Assembly (NCBI GenBank): GCA_029204225.1
Contig: CM055095.1
Span: 25,466,503 to 25,530,502, forward strand
From: Diphasiastrum complanatum
Taxonomy: Eukaryota > Streptophyta > Lycopodiopsida > Lycopodiales > Lycopodiaceae
Length of the DNA: 64,000 nucleotides
Direction: 5' to 3'
Of this stretch, positions 32,936 to 42,885 are shown piece after piece. The notes below the pieces were generated by a model. That model had not been told where the DNA came from. It worked only from the letters and a program-made list of their open reading frames with translations, and made no database searches. A program made the position numbers and the translations under genes. The number at the start of each line of letters is the position of its first letter. Position 1 is the first letter of the stretch.

Positions 32936-34640
32936 TATTGAAGATTTTTATGAAACTAATATTCAAACTTTGATTTACTTGGATCAAAACCATGATCCGA
33001 AACTCAGTGGCTCTCATTTCTATTGAACTCATTTCCATTGGCTAAATTTTTGGTTTCTTGGTTGGATCCACCTGGTTTGTTGATTTCTTAGTATTAACTC
33101 TTTCAGAATATTTCGTAAACATACCAATATGGATGTCTCTTTATGATCATGTCCATCGATGGTTGATGTTACAAGGTGATTCCTTCATAAATGATTTGAT
33201 TGTATCATTTTGTGAACGTTAACATTCTCCAATTCTAGTTGATCCCATTGGCCCTTAGATATGAATTGAGTTTGGTTGTCATGTTGGTGTTCATTAGCTT
33301 GTCCAATTGTGCTTTGTCGATAGGACCCGAGGAATGTCTTTTCTAAATTCTAATCAACCACTTCTAAAGAACATCATCCAAATGTAGCCCTACATATTGT
33401 CATATTTTTGAAAAGGGTGGCGAAGGCAAAAAAATTTGAAAGAGTGAGAATAGGTGTTGTGTGCTGACGTGACAATAGGAGAGGCCATGGGAGGAATAAA
33501 AAAAGAGGGGATGATGCTTAGATGAAAACCTCAAGGGGTGGATTGCGTGAGAGAGTGCGAGCCATTTTTGGAACGAGAAGTAATTGTATGCACTGGTTAG
33601 TGCAAACCTTTTGGAAATTGGGAAATTGTGTGAGTCATTTTGTTTTTTTCTCTTCTCTTTGAAATGCTTATAAAAAGAATCCAACTGATTAAGATTTTAA
33701 AAAACAAAAACAAAAACACTCGAGGGCTAGTGCTGCCACTCTAGTGCAAGGTATTTTTTAGTATTTTGAATGAAAAATTAAAATAACTTCAAAACTGAAA
33801 AGTTGAAATTTTACTCTCTCACACCATCTCCAAAAAATGGACCTCCATCACCTCTGTAACTTTGCCAAATCTCCAACAAATTGAATGAAAATTGAGTCAT
33901 ATTCAAGCTAAGACAAACATCTACCTATCTATAACGTCATTTCATTAAAAAATTAGGCCAAAAGTATGGCCAAAATAGATTCAAACAAACAAACAAACAA
34001 GCAACACAAATCATAGCCAACTAAATTTGTAGTTTCATTGAAAGTGCCATGACTGTCGTAAAAACTCCAAATCAAAAGTTGAACCAAAACAATTTGAAAA
34101 TTTGAAAAATCAAGAAAACTATCAAACTAGCGAATAGAAACTCTACCGAACTTCAATAAACTACCAAATCTGGTGGGGAAAGGATCTAACGCTCTAAAAC
34201 CAAAATTGTCATGTGCCAACCCGATTTTCTTTTATTTGAAGACCATAAAAGCATCAAAATATGTAAATCTTCGAGAAACTAAGCACAAATATGTCATTGA
34301 AGAGATCAAGCCTTGAGCTAGAGTATGACAGTAATCTCACATGATGGTAAGCATATGAACCAAGTACACCATGAAAGCTCTCAAAGCAAAGCACCAAACC
34401 ACATGGAAAGTTGAAATTAAATGAATGTAAAATAGCCTCCAAATTGGCACAACCTCATCTATTTATGGTCGTCATTTGTGCCTCTAATGTGAGTTTGGGG
34501 CCTCTTTAACCTAAGTTAGTAGGCCTTACAACAATTCTTACAAGTCTCGTCATCTACAAATATAATGATTTGTTCAAAACTTATATTTAATTGTCCTATT
34601 TGATTTAGCACTATGGCTATATCTAGCAATACTTGTTGAA
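32936..34640. other. AT-rich intergenic DNA, no recognised gene
   Basis: No supported coding region, RNA or element. The region near 33400-33720 has mixed frames without family motifs. Confidence 0.5.
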
Positions 34641-34647
34641 CACACGG

Positions 34648-35290
34648 ACTAATCAAATGCAGGACATGACACAAACTACAAGAAGGAAAATCAGGGGCCA
34701 AGCGTTGCATGCAAGCTAAGTACACAAGCCAATCCTAACCATCTCTAAGTGATGGCAACATGCTGCACTCTATGCTCCATGGGTTTTTTTTTTTCAAATA
34801 TCATCCATGTGCGGCCAGAGTTTGTTTACTGTGTGTGGTTACCCTTTTGTCAATGCATCAAGAGATAAGATAAAGTCTGGAGGTTTGCAAAACCTTGTTG
34901 TGAAGGCCATAATGGATAGTGAAACTTGGATGTACATACTTGGTATTGATTCCTTTTCTGCACACTGACTAATCAAATGCAAGACATGACACAAATTACA
35001 AGAAGCAAAAGCAGGGGGCAGGGGCCAAGCGTTGCATGCAAGCTAAGTACACCAGCCAATCCTAACCATCTCTAAGTGATGGGGGCATGTCGCACTCTAG
35101 GCTCCATGAGTTTTCTTTTTTCTCAAATATCATCTATGTGTGGCTAGAGTTTGATGACTATATGTGGTTACCCTTTTGTGAATGCATAAGAGATAAAAGA
35201 AGTCTTGAGATTTGCAAAAAATTTGCTATAAAGGCCATAATAGATTGTCAAACGTGGATGCACATACTTCGTATTGATTCCTTTTGTGCA
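34648..35290 (+). repeat. Two-copy tandem duplication, 320-bp period
   Basis: ACTAATCAAATGCA.GACATGACACAAA.TACAAGAAG.AAA begins both units (34648 and 34968), and matches continue through CTAACCATCTCTAAGTGATGG, GTGTGG-T-ACCCTTTTG and CATACTT.GTATTGATTCCTTTT. The first unit ends at about 34967; the second ends near 35290. Units differ by scattered changes and small indels, so the duplication is old. The unit has no gene motif. Confidence 0.85.
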
Positions 35291-36532
35291 AATAAACTTA
35301 CAAAAAACAAGAAGATTTCCTTAAAACAATGTGTATCGTGTACATGCAATTTCAAACAATAGTAGCATCATTCGGACAATGCGCTTGAGTGACCTTATGA
35401 TTGGGGTGCTCATGAGCTTGTCCTTTTTTCTAAGAAGTGGCTATTTGTCAATTCCTCTCGTGTTTCAGCCTCGCAAAATTTTCTCATTGATTCAACCTTA
35501 GAGTTCCCTTGATTTCTTATGAAATATTTGACCAAGTAAAGTTAAGTCATGTGTCTATTATTAGATTGTTCATTTCGTGCTACTTACATGATTTAAGTTT
35601 AATAATTGAAAATACGTTGATGGCATGGTCGTTTGATGGAATTTGAGGACTAGTTGGACCAAGGGCCACCATGGTCAAAGCGCCAAAATTTTTGGATGCC
35701 TATGAAAGAGCCAAACGCGGGGTAAAAAGGCCGCTTCTTAGGTGTGCACTATGCAAGCTCTCACAGGGGGGATAAGTTAGCAAAGGGATTTGGCAGGCAT
35801 GGAAAAAGCCAATTGTTGGGCTAAAAGGGCCACATGGGGATCGGTTAGGGCCCACATGCATTGAAACCGTGAGTGGGGGTCGGGTGGGATTTGGCCGGGC
35901 ACGGACTTGCAAAGGGCAGGGGTAGTTTTTGTCAGTTGCTTGGAGGGCAGCCCCACAGCCCACGAGGCCACCCCCGCCCCCCCCCCCCTCCCCGGACGCC
36001 AAACCCATCGTTCCATTTCAGTTTATTTCGAGCTGCCTACTTGAAGCAGCGACTGTGGCCTTCTCCTTCGATCGATCGCTTTCCGCTTTCTTCCAGCGTT
36101 GCGTGATCGATCCATCCTTCCCATGCTTCGTGAGGAGGATTCAGATCTTCCTGCCTGTGATCCGATCCTTTGAATGAGAGATTGATACAAACAGAGCGTC
36201 TTTTTGAATCTGTTCAAGCGGGTTCATGCAACCAGTACCAGGAATCAGCAGCCCCTTTAGTTGCAATTCCAGCGTCGGAATTGTGCTTCAGCTGGTAGCA
36301 TTTTGAGGCTTAAATTTGGAATTGATGATGTTTTTCTTCCAGATTACTTGTCTGCTGAATTTGTCTGCTTGATTTCGTTTTATTGCAAGAGTTGCATTCC
36401 CAGCGTCGGATGAGCATTTTGAGGCTTGATTGTGAAATTGATGCTATTTTTCTTCCAGATTGCTTGTCTGCTAAATTAGACTCTTCATCTTCTTTCTGTG
36501 AGTTCAGAATTCTGAGAATAGAGGTGTAAGGA
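35291..36532. other. 5' flank of FLZ gene B, with CpG-rich leader
   Basis: From about 35880 the sequence is much richer in GC than its surroundings, with a C-run at 35970-35990 and pyrimidine-rich stretches after 36030, consistent with a promoter or leader region. It shares blocks with the FLZ A 5' side: the GATCGATC near 36068, CTTGTCTGCT.AATTTGTCTGCTTG near 36348, GCATTTTGAGG. An intron in the leader is possible in both genes but not shown by clear splice sites. Confidence 0.45.
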
Positions 36533-37770
36533 ATGCCAGGGAAACGTTCCCGTCCGATGCAACGAACAGTGAGTACTAGGTCCTTGTGCCTTGATTCTCC
36601 TGTTGTTGAAGCTTTGCCGCCTCCGAAGGAAGTCGGGCAAAAGCAAGGGCCGATGAAAATTCGCCCTCCTTCGGATGTTCGGCAGATCGTGGGATTTAAT
36701 CCTACAGTGCCTTTAGGAAATGAAGAGCATAAGAAGAGCTCGCGAGCTGATCTGCCACACGTTAAGCTGATTGGATTTTCCAAATCAGCTCGCCCCTCTT
36801 CTGGTTTGGAGAGTCTAATGTATACTCCGCGTCTTTCAGAGTCGACTACGCAGCAGGGCGGTGTTGGTCTTTTCTCTGATTTGGATGAATTCGTTCAGTC
36901 ATCTAAGAAGGATTTTCTTCCAAAACACGAGTGCGTTCATTTCGGGACAACTGTGCAACGCGTACATGGAGTCCTCCTTATACCATTGTCTGATCATCAG
37001 CATTCCACATCCTGTCGAAACAATCCAAAACAGAGTCATCCTATGCCAATCTTTCAGTCTTCAAAATTGCAGAATCGGTTATTTTCACAAGTTCAAGAGC
37101 AAAAACGATGCCAGAACCAGCTACCATATGATGGGCTGGTACGACGTCGTCATGGAGGATATGAGACACCCCTTTGCTTGGGGAACGCACTTACTCTCAG
37201 GCCCAATTCTTTTATGTCTGTTCGGGAATGCATCCTCGATAACGAAGCTGACAAACACGATTTTTGTTCCATGCTTAATTCACTCCCGGATCAAAGAGAA
37301 TGTGCATACACTGCCAATTTCGTTGCAATGGACTTTATGAAGGCTTGCTTCCTGTGTAAGCGCAAGCTTCGACAGGGTCTTGACATCTATATGTACAGGT
37401 ATACGCTAAGCTTGTATAGTTTTAAGTTCGGATTTTTCTGTTATAAGCGTTCAGCTTATTTCAGATTTGAACGATAAACTGCTCTACTTTTATAACTCAA
37501 CAGGAAACTAATGTTCTGTTCTGCTACAAAGGAGCTTTAATAACTTGTTTTTGCTATTTTCATTCTTTATTATTAGCCTCTATGGGACGGAAAAGCTTAC
37601 AAGTTTGGGTTATAATTGGCAGAGGAGACAGAGCCTTCTGTAGTCCGGACTGTCGCCACCATCAAATTGTACTTGATGAACGTGCAGAACGTAGAGAGAA
37701 ATGCTCATCATCTGCTCATTATAAGTATCGCAGCCGAATTTCAGCGTCAAGTACAATCACAGCGGCTTAG
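36533..37770 (+). CDS. FCS-like zinc finger (FLZ) protein, copy B
   Basis: Two exons, 36533-37398 and 37623-37770, encode about 337 residues. The donor is CAG|GTATAC and the acceptor TTGGCAG|AGG, phase 2 within the Arg codon, exactly as in copy A. The FLZ domain reads CFLCKRKLRQGLDIYMYR then GDRAFCSPDC and RHHQIVLDERAERREK, with CxxC and CxxxC zinc ligands. The start MPGKRSRPMQRT matches the N-terminal MxGKRxRP-type motif of plant FLZ proteins and is absent from copy A. Most of the protein is Ser/Pro/Gln-rich linker with no other domain. A small Arg-rich patch is at residues 205-209. FLZ proteins are SnRK1 adaptors in the family. The frame is intact, so a working gene is likely. Unspliced reading would run 25 codons into the intron. 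Confidence 0.9.
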
Positions 37771-39100
37771 ATTTCTGGCAACAAACGCAACAAAAGGAAA
37801 GGCGATTATGATTTGAATCATGCTGTCTACTCTGAACACAGAATCTGGAATTGCAATGCCGAAAATAAACCTCTTCACTCCAAAACACACTAGAAGTAGG
37901 GTGTTTGAGAGACTGGATATCAATGTTTGCTTCCACCTTGAAAACTGATTCATAAAACTAAATCGGTTAAAATGCGCATATTATCTTATTGATTGGAAGA
38001 GAGCTGCGAGGCTTTAGTATCTGTTAGCTGTGGTAGCTATGAAATTCTTGATAAAAATATGCGAGAATAGAGATTTGGGAAGAAATGTTATACTGCAATT
38101 CTGTTGCAAGTTTCAACATGAATAAGAAAATGCTCTATCCCGCTGCGCAGAGAAGATGATTTTGATATCAATATCACCACGTATATTGATTCAATAAGAG
38201 CCGAGTACTTTGCTATCGATATAATCAAGTATACTGACGCACGACGATTTACGAGGAGATTGGAGTACGGAGAAAACGACCAAAAATAACAGATGACCAA
38301 ACCTGTTTGCTAATTGAACCGTCACATTTGCATTGGGATTGATTAAACGACGCTGTGACAGCCGATCAGTTTGCGAAGCACTTATGATGATTTAGAGTGA
38401 AACTTATATGCAAAAGAAACATGAAACTAGTGTTCAGGATTGCGAGTTTTGCTTCATTATTCAGTTTCCATCTCTTATCCGTTGACAGCGTACATGTGCT
38501 TTCACAATCGATGATGCAAATCTTTTGCTGAATCTTGATGCAGACGGCTGCAAGCACTTGCAAACTATATTACGATAATTTTTGGTTATCAATATCCAAA
38601 GATTTCATGCATTTGGCTAGTTTGCGAAGCAATTATGATGATTTACAAGTGAAACGTCTTATCTGCAATGAAAACATGAAACTAGTGTTCAGGATTGCGA
38701 GTTTTGCTTCATTATTCAGTTTCCATCTCTTATCTTTTAACAGAGCACATGTGCTCTCACAAATCGATGATGCAAATCTTTTCCTGAATCTTGATGCAGA
38801 CTGCTGCAAGCACTTGCAAAACTATACTACAATAATTTTTGGTTGATCAATATCCAAAGATTACATGCGTTTGGCTTGTCTTTGATTAGATATCCTGCAG
38901 GGTGCGATCCATTCCTGGGAGCATGACCCCGCCATGGGTTGTCATTTGGTGTGCTCTTTAATTGAAAAAAACGTGGCTACTTGTTTTGTTGGCATTCAGT
39001 TTTGGCTGGTTTTGCGTCCTTGAAATTTTCATTGTTTAGTACCAAAAAGATTGCTTATGCAATTTTGGCATTATCCCAAAATGGAACAAATATAGAGCAT
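37771..39100 (+). other. 3' region of FLZ gene B, including a 251-bp tandem duplication
   Basis: AGTTTGCGAAGCA.TTATGATGATTTA recurs at 38368 and 38619, and the following 250 bases (AACATGAAACTAGTGTTCAGGATTGCGAG, TTTGCTTCATTATTCAGTTTCCATCTCTTATC, GATGCAAATCTTTT.CTGAATCTTGATGCAGAC) are nearly identical. Unit 2 ends near 38875. The duplication is specific to copy B. The rest corresponds to the FLZ A 3' region. No coding sequence is claimed; the two reading frames here arise from the tandem copies. Confidence 0.8.
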
Positions 39101-39354
39101 AGTATCAAAAGCTAGTCCTATGCTAGGGAGTATCACCAAAACAGTTCTCTTAATTGTGTTTTATTTTTTCTCTTGTATGTTCTCATTTGTGTGTTTAGTT
39201 TTTCTCTTACATGTTCCCATTTGTGTGTGCACTGTGGAGGAGAGTCCACTTTGGAACCTTAATAAGAGGAAATAAAGTCCTTATCCTAACCATGCTTAGG
39301 GCGTAATTACGTGAACATGAACTTAGGCGATCTTGAGGTCAAAAATGGGCCGTA
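39101..39354. other. Non-coding DNA, no recognised feature
   Basis: Downstream of the FLZ B homology. TTCTCTTACATGTTC/TTCTCTTGTATGTTC occurs twice near 39170 and 39205, a minor local duplication. Confidence 0.4.
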
Positions 39355-40450
39355 CAGTTTACACAAAAAAAAAAAATAGCAAAGACTTCATTTGGTCAAG
39401 GACATCTAATGAATGTCATGACCCTAGAAGACGTTCACAATTAGTGTCTCTAGGGGACGTTGTGTTTTTTAGCAAAAAAAAATCTTGAGTCTTTTTTTGG
39501 TCAGCGACGTTAAATTAATTAACATCAATTTCAGGGTTAAAATTTTTTCATGACAATTCTAAAAATAATCTTTGAAAATTGTGTTGCGTAAATTCTTAAA
39601 TTGTATATTTATTATAGTTTTGTTGCAATTTGTACTATGTCAAACTTTTGTATTGTGTTAAACTTTTTCCACATTAAAAGCAAAGAAAATGATATTAATC
39701 TAATTGAGAATATTTGTCAAAATAAAAAATAAGAGGAGAGTGATAAATATTTTGATCATAATTGAAAAAACAATAATGCATGACAATGGAGGACGTTGCT
39801 TGGCATATTTTAAAACAATCAAAACATAAACTTGTTTATATTGTATATAATGTTGAGACGTAAACACAAAATATCTTTACAAACAACAATTGAATAAAAT
39901 GTTTAAAACAATTCAATCGATTTCATTTGGAGACAATTCTTCATTTACATCATTATTGATATCTTGCCATTCATATGAGTCAAATTCTAAATGTAGTTCA
40001 ACTCTACTATACATCTTGGAAATAGAGATAGGCATCTCTAGTTCATCATCTTGATCATTTGCATAACTTTCACACTCATCTAGTAGTCTTATTCTTTCAT
40101 GGATTTCAAACAAATGGTCTATTCTTGTTGGAAGATTATTAGTAACATCATTAATGTTCTCCATTGATTTCACTTTCAACTCTTCCGTTGTTGTCATTGA
40201 CATCCAATTATCATGCTCATTTGGCCCACAAAAATAATTAATTTTTCATCTTCATTATGTGGATTTTCTTTTGCATGATTTTTCTCATTGCAATCACTTT
40301 CATCTTCAATTGTTTGTTGTTGCATTTGCGAGCTCAATATTTTTTCATTTTTTTTTCTTGTCTTGGTTTGCATGACAAATAGCCACTTCGTATTGGATGA
40401 ATCAAGATAAAGGGCTATTTGTGTACATACTAATGATATTTGACACATGT
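39355..40450 (-). pseudogene. CACTA (En/Spm) transposase C-terminal relic with subterminal repeats
   Basis: The minus-strand frame at 40448-40194 includes LYLDSSNTKWLFVMQTKTR, which matches the pattern of the DUF4216-type C-terminal domain of TNP2-like CACTA transposases (a FYLxDxxNxKWxVVxxTKPRD-like motif). The next frame, 40203-39913, is acidic (ECESYANDQDDELE, LEFDSYEWQDINND). Below it, at 39390-39520, GACGTT, TAGGGGACGTT and ATGTCATGAC repeats resemble subterminal repeats. A TTACACAAAAAAA near 39355 could be a decayed CACTA terminus. The central transposase is missing. No terminal inverted repeat partner was found. Confidence 0.5.
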
Positions 40451-40830
40451 CACCATATCACTAGAACTTGAGTTGGAAGCCTTTTTGACTTTTTAAAATC
40501 AGCATAGAAATATTTACAAGGTGGTGGTGGACATAAATTCAACCCCATGATGGCATCTAGTAAGAAAAATAACTAGTCTAATTTTACCAACTTCCACACT
40601 CCTTAAAATAGAACTAGTTATGCAACATCTTGCAAGATAGATTTGCTAACAACTCCCAAGGCTAATCTATGCTTAATAAATGAAGCCTTAAGCAAAGGCT
40701 TAGTGAGAAGATCCACACATGATGAAGTATCTACATGCTCCAAGATGATGTCCTTTGCTTGAACGATGTTGGCATGAATCAAAGCAATGTCTGTTGGATT
40801 GACAAAAATAATAGTTTATGAAGATAGATA
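40451..40830 (-). pseudogene. Copia 3' end: RNase H tail, PPT and LTR start
   Basis: On the minus strand (40800-40618) the reading gives DIALIHANIVQAKDIILEHV, CVDLLTKPLLKASFIKHRLA, LGVV and a TAA at 40620-40618. It matches the copia RNase H tail, where DxFTKPL precedes the stop. A polypurine tract ATTTTAAGGAG (40609-40599) is followed by TGTGGAAGTTGG at 40598, the LTR start in the same family as 5079. The LTR is cut at about 40450 by the CACTA sequence. Both pieces are older than or interrupted by it. Confidence 0.75.
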
Positions 40831-41356
40831 ATGTGTTGCTATAGAATGTAAAAGATTTTCGTTTATTTTTGAACTAATGGGTGAAAGGCTTGCTGATTTT
40901 TCATGCAAACATATTATCAACTATGTCATAAATTCGGTTTACTTTGTTTTGCAATTTGAATTAATGACAATAGACGGGAGTTACTTATGCGAAAAGGGGC
41001 AAAGGTGTTGAAAATAGTTAAACTGTTGAACTGTGAACAAGTTGACTTCTTCAAAATAATTGAACGGAAGAAGTCGAAGGTAAGTGTTGCAGTTTTCGGG
41101 AAAGTGCGAAAAATGCGAACTGCGACACTTAGTGTATTTTTTTGCAGACTTTTAAAAAATGATATAAATCTGCAAACTTGTTCTAAATGCAAGTTTTGTA
41201 GAAGTCCTTGAATATGGCCAAGTCTTCAATGACTTCAAGTTATTAAACTTAACATCTGAACTCAAATTTATAATGGGATTGGTTACCCTTTGCTGGCGAT
41301 CAGCTGGAAGTCCGTTGTAGACGTTCTTCAAGTAATTTGGCTGTCTAAGTTATGAT
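40831..41356. other. Non-coding stretch with no firm feature
   Basis: A 74-codon reading at 40987-41211 has a Lys-rich frame and a GTGCGAAAAATGCGAA repeat but no family motif. It is not claimed as a gene. Confidence 0.4.
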
Positions 41357-41953
41357 TCACCAAGGAGGCAAGTGTGGGCTTAATTTCCAACATTGTGATC
41401 CATGATCTCTTTGATATTGTTTTAGGAGTTGAGGAGGAGTCTCAAGCTGCCCCAGAACAATTAAAATACAAGAAGAGGCTAGATTAGCCTTACATTGCTT
41501 AAAGTTGAATGTAAGCAATGACCTCTTGAAGCCTGGTGGCTTCTTGTGCCTCATCAAGGCCGAAGGGGTAGGGAATTGGGGACAGGTCACATTATCACAT
41601 GCACGGGAACGAGTAGATGTTGGCGCTGGCGCTGGAGGCAATTTTGCTGTAATTAGTGGGTCTCGATGCACTGAAAACAGATTTGCAGGTCTGAATGATG
41701 TAAGGAGTGCGGGTTGTCCTTTGAAATGGACTACCCAGGAGGATCTATCAACAGAACTGAACCGATCATTGGCTGGATGGGATCTCATGCTTTTAAGCTT
41801 AGTAAGATATAAATAATAATGATTTCCATAGACACTAAACTGGTTCGGAACAACAAATACTGCAGTAAGCATCAAACAAATAACGCATGCTAAGGCTACA
41901 ATCAATACTTTCCTTGATGAACATGCTAATTTGAGTTTTCCTGCTATGTCCAT
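41357..41953 (-). CDS. Hypothetical type II membrane protein, probable first exon
   Basis: A 198-codon frame begins MDIAGKLKLACSSRKVLIVA and has a strong hydrophobic segment at about residues 17-37 (VALACVICLMLTAVFVV) preceded by Lys/Arg, the layout of a type II signal anchor as found in Golgi glycosyltransferases. After it comes a Pro/Ser/Thr-rich luminal stem. From about residue 130 (Arg/Lys-rich) the reading looks less protein-like and probably runs into an intron; no firm donor was found. No catalytic domain is visible. I do not recognise the family. It could be an exon-1 remnant of a glycosyltransferase gene, which is inference. Confidence 0.35.
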   Translation of the reverse strand: MDIAGKLKLACSSRKVLIVALACVICLMLTAVFVVPNQFSVYGNHYYLYLTKLKSMRSHPANDRFSSVDRSSWVVHFKGQPALLTSFRPANLFSVHRDPLITAKLPPAPAPTSTRSRACDNVTCPQFPTPSALMRHKKPPGFKRSLLTFNFKQCKANLASSCILIVLGQLETPPQLLKQYQRDHGSQCWKLSPHLPPW

Positions 41954-42246
41954 ACTGCTCTTGTACGTATCTCCGATAGTTGTGTGAATGCTAATTCAGA
42001 ATTGTGTAAGCTCACCAGCTTGCACTGCAACAAAAGAACTAATCATGTTTTGCTGACTTACGTATTATTTGTGAAGTCTTGAACTAGGTTCCGTGTTTTG
42101 TCAGGACATTCATTTCCAGCCGATCAGATCCAAATTGGTGTGTGAATGCCATGCACCGTTGGATGTACTTGTTGATCAGGGTTGACTGCCACTGCCACTA
42201 ACGTTACTCTTGCTGTTGCTATATATGTTAATGTTGATGACTGCAC

Positions 42247-42462
42247 AGACGCACAGAAAAAAAAAAAAAACAGAATGTGCCTTTGAAAAAAACGCATGCA
42301 TTTTCTGTTTTTTAATTTATTTGAAAATGAGCATAATATGCAACAGTATCCATTGGGCACAGACAGACAAAAAAAAAAAAATTTGCCTTCGAAAAAAACG
42401 AATGCATTTTTTGTTTTTTAATTTATTTAAAAATGGGCATAATATGCAATAGGTATCCATTA
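42247..42462 (+). repeat. Two-copy 106-bp tandem duplication
   Basis: A-run, CCTT.GAAAAAAACG.ATGCATTTT, TTTTTTAATTTATTT.AAAATG.GCATAATATGCAA and TATCCATT recur once with a period of about 106 bases (GCATAATATGCAA at 42331 and 42437). The sequence between the FLZ B gene and the CT tract is otherwise non-coding. Confidence 0.8.
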
Positions 42463-42831
42463 CGTAATAATTGTGATGTGAGGTTGAAGAGTCAAAGTCG
42501 TTCAACTTAATTAGATGGTGCCACCAAAAGGCCCTTTTTTCAACTTAATATTAGTTTAAAATATTTTTGGTGGTTTTATCTTTTGCTTTTCAGCAAGACT
42601 GAACATGCCAAAGGTGCATTACCTCTTGAAGAGGAAGGTCTATCCAATTTTTTTTAATCAAAATAACTAAAAAAACATAAACATGAAATTTCAAAGCTAA
42701 TTAAGTCACTCCGGTGCCTTTTCTTACGGCCCCCTTGGCCCATGTGTGGTAAACAACTTATTAGTAGAGCAAACCGTCAAGTGAGTTTAATAATTTAAAT
42801 GTCAAAATATTGAAGTTTTTTTTAAAGTGCT

Positions 42832-42836
<5 letters not shown>

Positions 42837-42882
<46 letters not shown>
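42837..42882 (+). repeat. (CT)n microsatellite
   Basis: About 23 CT units. The nearby GA tracts at 45905-51015 run in the opposite sense on the plus strand. Confidence 0.95.

Positions 42883-42885
<3 letters not shown>

Noticed and set aside
34516-34725. hAT transposase fragment
   Set aside because: The translation lacks the conserved hAT dimerisation or RNase H-like motifs.
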